NCBI RefSeq assembly: GCF_001638985.1
Contig: NW_017265166.1
Coordinates: forward strand, 310,001-374,000
Direction of reading: 5' to 3'
From: Phycomyces blakesleeanus NRRL 1555(-)
Taxonomy: Eukaryota; Mucoromycota; Mucoromycetes; Mucorales; Phycomycetaceae
DNA: 64,000 bases
Part shown: one piece after another, positions 36,921 through 47,804 of the stretch
How positions within the stretch are numbered: the stretch's first letter is position 1
Layout of the letters: the number at the start of each line of letters is the position of its first letter
Made by a program: the position numbers and the translations under genes
The notes under the pieces: model-generated
What the model saw: only the letters and a program-made list of their open reading frames with translations
Told to the model about the DNA's origin: nothing
Databases searched by the model: none

Positions 36921-37886
36921 AGTTATCTATATATATATATATATGTAACAGATGTAATGTAATGTAATGTAATGTAATGATGTGAATTTTGGTAGTGCCA
37001 ATCAATATTCCAATACAACCAAATGAGTGAATAGGATTATGCTATTCATTGGTCAAGAGAAATTATTCTATTTTACTCTCTGCTGAGATCGGGTAATTAT
37101 GCACAGCTCTTACAATTTCTCTTACTTTGATGGATATGCGCGCACGCGCATATGTGTGTAGTGGGATCATCATTCTGTTACTAGGGGATTTTTCCTCTTC
37201 CCCCACAATTTGCCTTTTATTTTACCCCAATATACACCTCTCCTTGGTAACCTTTTCTTATTCTTTTTATATATATATATATAATTTAGTCCAGTAATAA
37301 GATACAGGTGAACGGTAACAGGGACTTGTGCTTCTCTCCTTTCTTTCTTTCTTTTTTTTTTTTCACTCTTTACCACAATTAAAGATAGCAAAGAAGAATG
37401 AAAAACATTGGATAGGAGAGAGCTGAGCAACTTTCCCAACACTCGTTTTCCATAACCCCAATAACAGGAACATATCTTTACACACCTTTTACGAACTTTG
37501 TAAAGATATGATTGTGTAGCTGTATAGCTGCTAACCAATATGTTAGAATGTAAGTAAGTGAGCCTGTGCTTGCAATCGTTGGTTACTTTTGTTCCAATTA
37601 TCTTTCTTTCAATATGTATACAAGTATTGGTGTACTTATAAGCGCATAAGCAAGTTAAAACTCCAATTATTGGCAGTAATCGTGCCAAAGGTATACTCTT
37701 TAAGGTTGTTTGTTTTTGTATTTGTTTTTAATATCTATTAATCAATAAATCAATAAATTAATGAATTTTTATAAATTTATCTAAATAATATAAAATAATT
37801 AATCCAAGTTTAATGGACTACACGCAAGTAAGCCTTTATTTGTGTATGAATGTATTTATGTATGTGTATATACATATGTATTGTGA
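36921..37886. other. Intergenic region with TAATG array and inverted repeat
   Basis: It contains a TAATG/GTAAT pentamer array (about 36950-36980), the near-palindrome ATATGCGCG-CA-CGCGCATAT at about 37133-37152, and a 12-bp inverted repeat at 37471-37510. A 172-aa minus-strand frame (37170-37688) begins with a signal-peptide-like MARLLPIIGVLTCLCAY but becomes Lys/Tyr-rich low complexity, so it is not called as a gene. Confidence 0.5.
37471..37510. repeat. 12-bp perfect inverted repeat, 16-nt loop
   Basis: CATATCTTTACA at 37471-37482 is the reverse complement of TGTAAAGATATG at 37499-37510. It would form a hairpin in RNA from either strand. Confidence 0.85.
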
Positions 37887-38372
37887 TTATGATCGAGATT
37901 GTGATTGTGATACATTATACTTTTCAGAAGACCGAACAAGTCTTTCACTCTTGGAACGTAGCAAGGTAGTCTTTCTGGCCAGCCCCTTCCCACCAGGAGA
38001 AGAAGGAAAGTGTTGTGTTGGGTCATTCGCATCGCGCTGATGATGATGTAAGTAGACGCCATCCTTATAATATTGATCATAAAAATCCCGATCTACATAA
38101 ATAAAATAGTAGGCATAATGTTAATGATAAGCATTACAAAATCTCGAAAAAATAAATAAGAATAGTAATAATACTATTACTGCTACTAATATTGCTACTA
38201 ATTGTTCTTATGCTGTCCTATATCTATTCAATTTTCCTCTTATTTTATTTATTAATTTGTTTATTTATTTACCTTTTTGTTCGAAATCTGGGGTATCTAC
38301 CGGTCGCCGCTTTGTATATTTTTCAATTTTCCACATTTCGACATGGGCTTTTATTCTTTCGATGAATCCCAT
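37887..38372 (-). CDS. Small basic protein of unknown function
   Basis: Two exons, 38273-38372 and 37887-38092, joined in phase by a 180-nt GT-AG intron, coding 101 aa. It starts MGFIERIKAHVEMWKIEKYT, an amphipathic helix, followed by KRRPVDTPDFEQK and, across the splice, DFYDQYYKDGVYLHHH. The C-terminal 40 residues are Ser/Lys/Arg-rich (RKTTLLRSKSERLVRSSEKY) and probably disordered. No signal peptide or membrane segment. The aromatic and charged pattern on both sides of the intron continues in one frame, which is the main reason to call a gene. I do not recognise a named family. It sits upstream of, and on the same strand as, no obvious partner. Confidence 0.6.
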
Positions 38373-38793
38373 TATGGAGAATAAATAAATAAATAAAAAT
38401 AGATAGATATAATGGGTATGTAGGTAGAGGAAAGAGGGATTGGAATTTTTGTTTTGTTTTGTTAAAGGAGTGTGTCTGTAAGTTAAAGAGTTAGTACATA
38501 TAGTCTTCAAGCTTGTCTTTTATTTTCTGGTTGTTGGAATCTCACAGTGTTAGATGGGCAAAAAGGAAAAATGAAATAAAATAAAATTAAGGTACAAAAA
38601 AAAGGGTCTGTATATATATATATTTATTTAAGAGAGATAAAGATATAATATACATATATACACGACATTTTAACGGCTGTGTAATACGAGCGGTTGTTCA
38701 ACAGCTAATATTTTTTTATTTTTCTCTCTCTTTCTTGTTACTGTTTATTTATTAAAGTGGGTTTGTCCTACTTCTTTATCCAGCTGGTAAAGA
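38373..38793. other. AT-rich spacer
   Basis: Lies between the start of the small basic protein and the stop of the Dpy-30 gene. It contains AAAT repeats and TATATA runs, and presumably the promoter of the small gene. No coding signal. Confidence 0.6.
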
Positions 38794-39649
38794 TCATGTT
38801 GTCGTGTTTCTTGTCTGTTGATTACGGTCTGTGCTCGCACGGGTTGTCAGATAGTTTCCAAGCCAAGTCAGAGGGTCCGCAGGGCTGAAGATATATATAT
38901 ATATATATGTGTGTGTATAAAGGAAAAATAAATAAATATATATAAGAAAATATAGTAATAATTGCCGTGAATAACCAATTGATTGTACACACACACACAA
39001 ATATATATATATATATATATATAAGTATATATAATATGTATTCCAATATTGGGTGCGCAATGAATAAGATCTTATTTAGGTTACCGCTCTGTAGCCAGCT
39101 GCTTCATGCCCTCTAGAAGCACAGGCACAACTGTTGCGTCGAGATATGCACGTGGTGTCAATCCATCCAAGGAGTGTCGTTTCTGTCCTGTAGGTGATCC
39201 TACAGGCGTGACGACATCAGCCGTAGGTGTATTTGCTGATGACGAAGGCGTGTCGGCCGCCAAGGATCTTCCAGTGGCTGGATACACTGGCCCGTAATTG
39301 CTTCCATTATTGTGTTCATACTATATATGTATGTGTATATGTTTATATATGTGTATGTATAACTATACAATTTTATTATAGCCTCTACACAAGGATATAA
39401 TAGAATCTTCAAACTTGTTTACTACTGCTGTTTTTTTTACCTCTTGCTTGATAGGAAGAGGATAAGAATTCGACTCTGAGCCATACACTACACTTGTAGG
39501 TTCATCATGACTATAGATTCCTCAGACTTGTTTTATATATGTATATATTTTATTTTATTTTATTTTATTTATGCACGCACGCACGCACGCACATATATGT
39601 ATGTATATATACATGATTATTGACTAATCTACCTGTATCCCTCTGACAT
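38794..39649 (-). CDS. Dpy-30/Sdc1-like subunit of COMPASS
   Basis: Four exons: 39633-39649 (17 nt, MSEGY), 39441-39510, 39085-39320 and 38794-38884; 137 aa. The last two exons carry the Dpy-30 motif: PRAYLDATVVPVLLEGMKQL, then ATERPADPLTWLGNYL across the splice (about residues 85-121). In known proteins this helical pair dimerises and docks the subunit on Ash2/Bre2 in the Set1/COMPASS H3K4 methyltransferase. The N-terminal 80 residues are Ser/Thr/Pro-rich and disordered. The tiny first exon is inferred from phase (ends in phase 2, completed by a T), the ATG and a good GTAGAT donor; it is the least certain part. The stop codon of the ALG7 gene lies 282 bp upstream. Confidence 0.85.
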
Positions 39650-39931
39650 GTTTTATTCTCAAATGGAATCGACAAAAAGCAAACACAAAAAAAAGAAGAA
39701 ATAGAAGAAATATAAAAAAGGAAAGAAGAAAAGGAAACGATCGCGACTCATCGACACTTAGACGTCTCTGATAGTTTTCTCCTTACTACTCAGCCACACA
39801 TGTCCAAGCTTTTCCTTTCTACTTTGCACTTTTTCTTCTTCTATGTCTTTTCTTCTTTCTTCTTTTTTTTAATATATATACTACACATGGTTTAAATGAA
39901 TTTAATTGAATGGAATTTTATGAAATTGAAT

Positions 39932-41790
39932 CTAGTACACATATTCGACAAGTTTGTAACGTATGAAAAAGGCCATTACACTTGCAAAGAATTGGATACA
40001 CAACAAGCTCACCGCCGTATCGCGTTCACTCATCGGTCCACAATAAGCCAGGATTAGATTGATAATCGTCAGATTGTTGCACTCGAGCACCCGACCATTA
40101 TCCTCCTCATTACTACTACACTTGAATGCCTTGATTAGGCCTAGACTGTAGAATATTTTGATGACAAAGCGACCCAGTTTGCTGGTCGGTTTTTTGGCAT
40201 CCAAAATTACTGTAGAACATTCGAGAAGCCCAGTTTCGGGATTAAACCGAGGCATGCGGTGACGAGGACACTCGATCACCTTGAATAACTGCGGACATGA
40301 ATAGATAAAGTTGAAGATCTGGGGGATAAAGAAGAGCAAAAGCGTCTTGGAGAAGTGACCAAGGATACCGACGACAGCCAGTGTCATACCGGCAAAGTAA
40401 CAATATGTGTCACCCACAAATACCTTTGCAGGAAACCTATTATATATATATATAAACCACACACAAAGATGAAGTAAAAAAAGAAAAAGAAAAAAGAAAA
40501 AATGAATCAATTTAACAGTAACAGTAATAAAAAGGAAAATCAGACAAAACTTACCAATTGTGGAGGAGAAGTGCTATGGTAACCCCTGCAAACGGAAGCA
40601 TAAAGTATAGACTGAACAAATGTGCCTCTAAACTGGCTGGATCTTGGTTGTTGAAAAGATAGAGAGAATCGTTGATAATAATCGAAACAGCAATTACAAG
40701 AGATTGTCCTGCCTCGATACCATTTATACCCGCCAAAATATTGATACTATGGGTACAAAATATGATCAACATGGCCATGTAAACATAGTAAAGGGGCCCT
40801 GTTTAACATCAACATCAACAACAAAAAAGCATGAATACATATATGTGTGGTTTAAAATAGTTGAGTTAGCAAAATCATACAAATCAAAACCAAGAGGTCA
40901 ACGTACCAAGATGTATATTTGTTCCAAAGTAAGGTCTCAATTGAAGTGGTAGGACTACATCAGTCACACCACAGTTCGTGTAATAGAAAATCAAAAGGGG
41001 TGCACCAGCAAGGGCAGGAAACCACACCTTGTAACGCCATCTAACGTCAAGAACATCGTCTGCAAAACCCAGGAGAACCATTGACTGAATGGCCAAAATA
41101 GCTGACAGAATCTCACCCAACTTTAATTTAATTTAATTAAATTTGATTTTTATTATGAATTTTATTTGTATATAGCACATAATAAACCCATCCAATCATC
41201 CAAAAAAAAAGGCAAGATGTTCCTTTCACATAATATAATATAATACACGCTCCTTATATTATACGACCTATTTCTTCTATATATTCTTCTATAAACAGTT
41301 TGCTAAACTTGCCTTGTGGTGAGGAAATATACCAGACATATTTGTATCTTGAGGTCCTGTCTTTCCACCAAACCATGCCATGAAAGGAAATGGCATGAAC
41401 ACAAACATTGTAATTAAGTAGATAATGGCTGTCGGCAGTCCCATGGTCTCAGGGCTAGTTGTCCAATATATATATATATTAATATGTGTGCGTGAGAGAG
41501 TGAATTTAAGTGTGTATAGCTTTTGTTCAGTATCAACTAGTTATATATATAATTCCAATAACAATAAAAACAGAAATGTCTTACATTACTGGTTTTTCTC
41601 GTTTTAATAAATCAATTCCGCATAGCCGTGCATTTACAAATGCCTGTTTGAGTTGTGGAAGAGTCTTCCATGTCATCCATCCTGCTAGTATAGAAAGACT
41701 AACCGAGACAACCAGAGTCTCATGAGCAGACGCAAGTATCCCGGCTGTAATGAGAGTAAGGACCGTTAACAACGGCAGAATGATTCCCAT
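39932..41790 (-). CDS. ALG7: UDP-GlcNAc:dolichyl-phosphate GlcNAc-1-P transferase
   Basis: Five exons: 41585-41790, 41313-41454, 40907-41120, 40555-40798 and 39932-40436; 436 aa. Intron 2 (41121-41312) uses a GC donor, AAG|GCAAGT; the rest are GT-AG. The enzyme (EC 2.7.8.15, DPAGT1 in animals) makes the first lipid-linked sugar of N-glycosylation at the ER membrane and is the tunicamycin target. Signature parts are [18 protein letters not shown] (about residues 130-147), [18 protein letters not shown] (about 206-223), [20 protein letters not shown] (about 273-292) and [14 protein letters not shown] in the cytosolic loop. Many hydrophobic spans agree with a ten-helix membrane protein. The start at MGIILPLL gives a first membrane helix as in homologues. 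Confidence 0.95.
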
Positions 41791-42589
41791 GCCAGACGAG
41801 GTTTTATTTTTTAAAATTTTTTATTTTTTAATTAAAAAAAGAAGAGGTTATATATAATAATGATAATGGTAACAATAATAGAAAGAGGCTTCCTTTTTCT
41901 TTTTCTTTTTCTTTTTCTTTTTTAGGAATAATGATCATCTCATCCAAATCTCATTTCTACTACTTTTTTACTATGCTTGCCACGTATGTGTGACAGCGAG
42001 AATTGTCCAGCTTTATATTATTAATAAAAAAAAATATATATATATAAAAATGCACATGCTTTTGATCCGCTTCAAAGGCTCATTTATACAAATTCAAAAG
42101 GGTAATAGAATTAGAGCTGGTTAGTAAGGATTAATTGATATCCAAAGTTTGTGGTGTGGCAATGTACGATTTTTTTTGTCAATTAATAATTTTAATAATT
42201 GGATTTTTCTCTTGTATATAGACCAATAAATGATGAGTTATCTTTCAAGTTTTGTATTTCACTCATAAATATTGCATAATTGATTTAGTTGTTGTGGTGT
42301 TGGTGGTAAATGTAGTTCGTAGGCTAGGTTTTTTTTATTAGTAATTATAAATAGTTTACGCTGCAAGTACTTAGTGGGGAGGAGCTGTCTAACCATACAC
42401 ACTACTTATAAATCCATAGTATTATCGTCATAATCAAAAAAGCTTTAACCTCTAAACCCAGAAAAAAAAACCATGAGCAATTATAGCATATCTTCAACAT
42501 ACAGCTGCTCATCAGTAATAATAGTTAAAGTCTTTAAGCTCCGGATACAAGATGATAGACATGTGTATTATTGAAATATAAATATAGAC
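41791..42589. other. Intergenic region upstream of ALG7
   Basis: AT-rich with a CTTTTT repeat near 41893-41922. It holds the ALG7 promoter and the 3' flank of a transposon relic. No exon is seen. Confidence 0.55.
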
Positions 42590-43470
42590 AAGTTTGATAT
42601 GACCATCCTTGATACCGATCCTGCATGTTGCCCGCCAAGGTTGATCCAAGTTCGATGCCTATTCTTTCACCATTCTCGCTGTATTACAACCTTCAAATCA
42701 CAAATCTTGTTGGTGTTAACCATCTCGTCACTCATATGGTTTTCGAGATCCCACCAAAAATGCTCAATGAGGTTGAGATCTGGGCTCTGAGCTGGTATGT
42801 AGTCCAATCCCTACGCGAAATGGCTATCTTTCCGCCATCTCGAATAAGAGCTGGTATAAAAGCTGGCGTTGTTTTCTTGGAACACAAAGTTTTTGTTCTG
42901 TTCTCGTGAAAAGATTTTAAAACAAAGGGGGAAAAGGTCTGAGGCAAAGTGTTCACGTATTGATCTTGGCTTACGATTCCATATAGAAAATCAAAAGTCC
43001 CTAAAACCACCGGTCCAGGAATAGCTAAAATTCATAATACTTACCATCCCCTCGCTTGGTCCCCTCGATGATATTTTTCTCTTATATCCTTCGCCGACTT
43101 TTCTGATAGCTTTGGGTCTTCTATTATTACCTTTGACTGTAAATTTTAATTAATCGGATCATACAACACCTTTCCATCGGTTATCGGACTACTTGACTTG
43201 AGAAAGAGCCCAGTTCAGCCGTTTTTTTACTCTTGTGGGTTTCTGTCAAGGCTTGGGTTATGGGCTGTGATATATGAACCAAAGTTTAAAAGCATAATGC
43301 GGCGAGCTACTATGACTTTCAATCCTATTTTCAATGTGTATAGTTCTTCCGGATTATTTTTCTTGGCTCAGGCTGACTCTGTTTTTATTCTCTTAATGCT
43401 GGATTTGACTATAGGCAGACTCGTGTCAAAAGTAGCTGAAATCTTGTTAGTGCCTTAATTTACACAAATT
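42590..43470 (-). pseudogene. Decayed Tc1/mariner-like transposase
   Basis: Read down the minus strand, segments from successive parts of a Tc1-like transposase appear in order but in different frames: KRLNWALSQVK near 43200, then VVLGTFDFLYGIVSQDQYVN (43005-42945), FVFQENNASFYTSSYSRWRK near 42890-42830, an in-frame TAG, then YIPAQSPDLNLIEHFWWDLE near 42800-42740, and finally GNMQDRYQGW. The last catalytic motif (PDLNLIEHFWW) is diagnostic of Tc1. The middle QEDN-type acidic motif is changed to QENN. Several frameshifts and stops make it inactive. Terminal inverted repeats are not obvious by eye. Confidence 0.85.
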
Positions 43471-44975
43471 CATACACATGATACATCCGTATTTACAAGG
43501 ATTGTCTTTCTCATTTTAAATGCAAGCAATAGTTGATGGGATTTGATCCTGCATGTTGTATTCGGATAATAGAATTTAAAAAAAAAACATTTTGATTTTT
43601 TATTTTATCGATTTATTTTGGCTGTTTTTGGGTGCAAGCTTGTATATTTTTCAGCGTGAGTGTATTTTATTTTATTTTATTTTTTATTTTTTAATTTTAA
43701 TTTTAATTTTAATTTTTTATTTTTAATTTATAAAAAAATTTGAAAAAACATAAAAAAAACACAAACAAAAAATTGAAAAAACAAAAAAAAAATCAAAATC
43801 TATATAAAATGATTTAAGAAAATCAATTTATATAGATTTTGATTGGTTCATTTTCATTTATTTTATTGAATTTATTTACCATTGGTGGCCAGCCAATGAT
43901 GAAAGTGGGATCTCCCTGTTGGACGAGAAAATTTTCAAAAAACTCGCAGTGGGCAACAGATAGGTTATCAGCATTCTACACCTGCATAGACATCGCGTGG
44001 TTTATATAGTTTGGTTTATAGGTCTTCAACTGTGAAAGTCTTTCGACCGGTTTACTAAGGCCACATCTATGAGCAGACTACGTAGATAACCGCCACAATA
44101 AAGATCTGAAAAATTTGCAAACTTTTGGCCCCTTTTTATAGACAAAATGGTTCAATTCTTGTACGACCTTTTGCAATTGAAAGAAAGTCACGGAACGTGA
44201 AAATTAAAATGATTGGTGTTTGAAAAATGAGTCAATGACTTTTAAATCATTTTGATTGGCTTTTAAAATTGTGACGCCATATGAAAAAAAGAGTCCTTGG
44301 GGTTGAAATAAAAAAGTCACATCAGAGAGAGAAAACCGAGGCGGCTAAAAAGAAAAGTCACCGCAAAAATGGCTCATAGTGTTAGGAAGGATATTGGATA
44401 CGTGACTTATTATTTCTAGGTGACGTCTATTGTTCTATAAGGTTCTATGAGAAAGAAAATATTCAGTGTGTGAGTAATTTGGTGATTGCATAGTATCTAA
44501 AGCGTACACAGCCGTTTGCTGCCCAAAGTAAAACGAACTTCTTTAAACGATTATTTTTTTAAAAAGAGAATATAAATCCAAGTATTTATGCTTTTTCAAA
44601 CGGCTCCTATTTAAAATCCATTTAAAGGAGTTACACTACAAGAGGTGTGCACGGCCGTTTTGGCCGTTTTTGGGTTTTTTTAAGAACTGAAAATCTCAAA
44701 CAATATTTTCAATATTTTTTCTTCTTTGGCATTAAATGCATCCTCTTCAATGAGTAAGTTGCAATAGTCGGCTTTAAAGGATTAGGGCTTCACAAATTAC
44801 AGCAATACATATTTGTATTTTTCTTTTTCAAAAATATCAGTAAATAATAATTGACCAACAAATTGCATTACTACGAAACTCATATTTTTTAAGGACAATA
44901 CATTTTTTTGTAGAAAAACGGGTATTTAAAATGAAAAATTGAAAAAAAGATAGACTTTTGCTTATATAGATAAAA
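43471..44975. other. Transposon-derived and AT-rich spacer
   Basis: Near 43545-43558 the 14-mer GATCCTGCATGTTG repeats a stretch at 42617-42630 that encodes the transposase NMQD end, so another Tc1 C-terminal scrap lies here. AATTTT runs follow (43670-43800). Around 43880-44340 is a more GC-balanced part that may be a relic. GGCCGT-rich motifs occur at about 44507-44530 and 44646-44672. No intact gene. Confidence 0.5.
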
Positions 44976-44977
44976 TA

Positions 44978-45407
44978 GAGAGGGTGTCTTCGAGCCTGAA
45001 TTGCAAATGTTTGCAATTTTTTATTTTACGCGACGAATTAAATTCCAATACTTGTTTTGCAAATTTCATGGTGGAGGCCATTTAGTGAGCATTTGAAGCC
45101 AAAAGTTAGGTAATCCCTGATTTTTTACTTCAAATGCTCACTAAATTTCTAGTAAAAATTGGGCTTATTTTTCCCACTTCAAAACAAAATGTATGATAGC
45201 CAGTAGCCTCTTCTTCATACTTACTTAATAAAATAGGCCTTGGAAAGTCAAGTTTATTAAGGTCTATTTCCTCTAAATTTCTTAGTATCAATGTTTTCAA
45301 CTTATAATATTCATAACTGTGTCTGAGCTTTATTCTTATTTTTGATTGGGTTTTACAAATAATTATTTTTTAGTCATCTTGAAATTATCATAACTCGACA
45401 CCCTCTC
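44978..45407. mobile_element. 430-bp MITE with TA target duplication
   Basis: The left end GAGAGGGTGTC at 44978-44988 is the exact inverse of GACACCCTCTC at 45397-45407. Each end is flanked outside by TA (44976-44977 and 45408-45409), the target duplication of Tc1/mariner-type elements. The inside has no coding frame, although ATTTAGTGAGCATTTGAAG at about 45080-45098 pairs with CTTCAAATGCTCACTAAAT at about 45128-45146 as an internal hairpin. It fits a nonautonomous element moved by a Tc1/mariner-like transposase. It lies between two transposase relics. Confidence 0.75.
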
Positions 45408-45529
45408 TAATAGTGCTTCTTATTATTAAAATTCCTTAAAAATTTAATAAAGACATACAGAATATATACATATAAATGGGGTTTTGGTTTGATTTGGTGA
45501 ATAATTTGTAGTCTAGATTTAATTACTGA

Positions 45530-46000
45530 TTTTTTGTATTTTTATAGGGACAAGCTCAACGTTAAAGCTCTTGATAATTTTATTTTTATTTTCTCTATTT
45601 CCCTGTTCATCCTCCCCCATTTGGTTCAATTGATTATATTTTCTTTCTTGAACCTTTTTACTGCTTTTCTGATATCTCTGACTCCACTACCATTACTTTT
45701 GACTGTAACTTTTGATTCTTCGGTCCAATTGACATCCTCACCAGTCCATTCTGACCGTCTTTTCCAATGACTTTTGTTAAAGCTAGCTTATAGGCTACGA
45801 TATATTATCCAAGGTCTAAAATAGTTGAGATACCCGATTATTGTCTTACTAAAAATTAGTACTCTCATCTTCTTCATAAACACTTTTAACGCAAGGTATG
45901 AGCCAAATTGGGATCCTCCCGATCCACTCGCACAATGTGCATTTCAATCCTCTCGTCAATCTTTCTAGGTCGTCCGAATTCCCTTTTTTATGGCCCTGGA
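45530..46000 (-). pseudogene. Second Tc1-like transposase fragment
   Basis: Minus-strand segments include FGRPRKIDERIEMHIVRVDR (about 45985-45925), PNLAHTLR, and further down KRRSEWTGEDVNWTEESKVT with VKSNGSGVRDIRKAVKRFKK (about 45755-45640). These match the linker and first-Asp region of Tc1-like transposases (the W-TEESK part corresponds to the usual DESK). Stops and a frameshift lie between them. The order agrees with the 42590-43470 relic, so the two are probably of related subfamilies. Confidence 0.65.
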
Positions 46001-46860
46001 GTTCTTGTTTATCCCATTATCTTAGAAGTATATATAATTTAAACCTATTATTTCAAGTCATACACATTATATATTATATATATTCTTTAACAAAAAATGC
46101 AGTAATAGATGGACTAGAATTATGATTGTAAAGATGGGTACCAAAAAGAAAGACTACAACACCAACAAAATTAAACTAGTTGACACTGTCTATATGATAA
46201 TACTGAAAGTATACAGCAACCATCCATTTATTCCAAAGAACACTCTAATACTGTTATTTTTATTTATTTATTACAGGAGATTTATATGTATAAATTTTGG
46301 ATCTTTGGGTTCAATACTGACAATGATTGCTACTCAATTCATAATACTGCTTAATATTTTGTAATATGAAAAAAAAACCCTGTATTTCTCATTTTGAAAC
46401 TTTGTATTTAATACTCTAGACATCTATTTAGTAGTAATGTTTTTTCTTTTATATATATATATGATATATGAAAAGGAATTTCGATCCAATAAATCTTGGA
46501 ATCAATTGCACAACGCGGGATTCTAAAAATATGTCAGAAACCTAACCCCCTCCTTTGTGTTTCATGCAGTCAAAGTTGAATATATCAAGACCCTTTTTTT
46601 TATAAAGAAAAAAAGTTACGAGAATAAAAGTAAAATAAAAGCTCATAGGGAATTACAACAGAATGGTAGTATTTGTAGAATGTCTTTCAATAGCTTCCCC
46701 AACATCCCCCAAAGTAAGTGAAATATGTTCTTTTTATATATATATATGTATGTATATATGTATATATGTATATATGTATATATGTATATATGTATATATA
46801 TATATATATATATTCTTCTTCTTCTTTTCTCTTGTTCACTCTCCTTTCTCCTTTCACGTT
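46001..46860. other. Intergenic region downstream of VMA9
   Basis: AT-rich. It has a TATATG microsatellite at about 46735-46812 and poly-A/poly-T stretches. A plus-strand open frame at 46663-46995 is made by the microsatellite and by the antisense of VMA9 exon 3. No gene. Confidence 0.6.
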
Positions 46861-47248
46861 TTAGGTGTGCTTTCCAGAAGGTCGAAGTCCAACGCGAATA
46901 GGATTGATGAGAGGGTGAAGTTGGGCGAGGTAAGTGATTGCCCACCTAAACAAACAAACAGACAAACGAAAACAGAAATGTTAAATAAAACTTAAACAAT
47001 AAAAACGCAATAATAAAATAATAATCCCGGTTGAGAACTTACATGAGGTAGCAGCAAACAAGAGACATGATGATGATGGTTCGAATCACCCTTGAAATTT
47101 GAAATCAAGGTAAGTCGGTCTTCTCACAGCAAATTCGAATCATTCATAGAACTTACGTTTGGTTATTGCCCTTGGGTGTCAGTATATAGACAATGGCCGA
47201 GACCAGAACGACGCCAAGAAGGGCCCAGAGGATGTTGTAGCCTGACAT
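46861..47248 (-). CDS. VMA9: V-ATPase subunit e (Vma9-like)
   Basis: Three short exons, 47157-47248, 47043-47090 and 46861-46945, give a 74-aa membrane protein too small and split to show as one long open frame. It reads MSGYNILWALLGVVLVSAIV, YILTPKGNNQTV, then RTIIIMSLVCCYLMWAITYL and AQLHPLINPIR. Two hydrophobic helices, the PKG-NQTV junction, the CYLMWAI-YLAQLHPLI block and an R-L-R-P tail are all as in fungal Vma9 and animal subunit e (ATP6V0E). The subunit belongs to the membrane Vo sector of the vacuolar proton pump. All introns are GT-AG and in phase. The gene is divergent from CDC55. Confidence 0.93.
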
Positions 47249-47804
47249 GAAGATGGAACAATAATAATAATAATAATAATAAAAGCACACACACGCACGC
47301 ACACAAAACAGAACTTGTCTTTCTATCTCAAATTAGCTGAACAAAGGGAAATCCCTGACCGTCACTTGCATCACGTCACATCTCTGCGTCTCCAGGGCGC
47401 GTAACACACTCTTTCTCTCTCTCTCTCTCTCTATTCTCTTCTATTCTGTTCTATCTTGCTCTGCTCTGCTCCATACTACTCCACACTACTCCACACTACT
47501 CTACACCACTTTAAACTATTCTACTATTCCTTGGTCCTTTTTTCTCCTTCTTTCTCTTATTTTTTCTTCATTCAAGACTTTAGACAGCCGACTTACCTCT
47601 TCACTCTCTATCTCTATCTCTTCTTATTCTGGTTTGTTGCTCAAACTCTTTATAGCCTTCATTGTGTAGACTTACTTTTTTTTCTGCCTTGGTTTATATT
47701 ATATTATACTATATTATACTATGTCATGTTATTGTCTACATTTGACTCTCACTTCTTGTGTGGTGACATGACAGACATCTCAACGACAATCTAAGCTAGC
47801 ATAA
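47249..47804. promoter_or_regulatory. Divergent promoter region, VMA9 and CDC55
   Basis: The 556 bp between two divergent start codons. Notable are a CT-dinucleotide run (about 47414-47433) and CCACACTACT/CCATACTACT repeats (about 47470-47500). The plus-strand frame at 47456-47794 in this stretch is Leu/Phe/Ser/Tyr-rich from pyrimidine repeats and is not called. No defined transcription factor site is assigned. Confidence 0.45.

Noticed and set aside
37170..37688. 172-aa minus frame with signal-peptide-like start
   Set aside because: Later sequence is Lys/Tyr/Ile low complexity from TATA and poly-T runs; no homology recognised. A short spliced gene cannot be fully excluded.
46663..46995. Plus-strand frame with apparent exon and GTAAGT donors
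   Set aside because: It is antisense to VMA9 exon 3, whose protein match is decisive, and its middle is a TATATG microsatellite.
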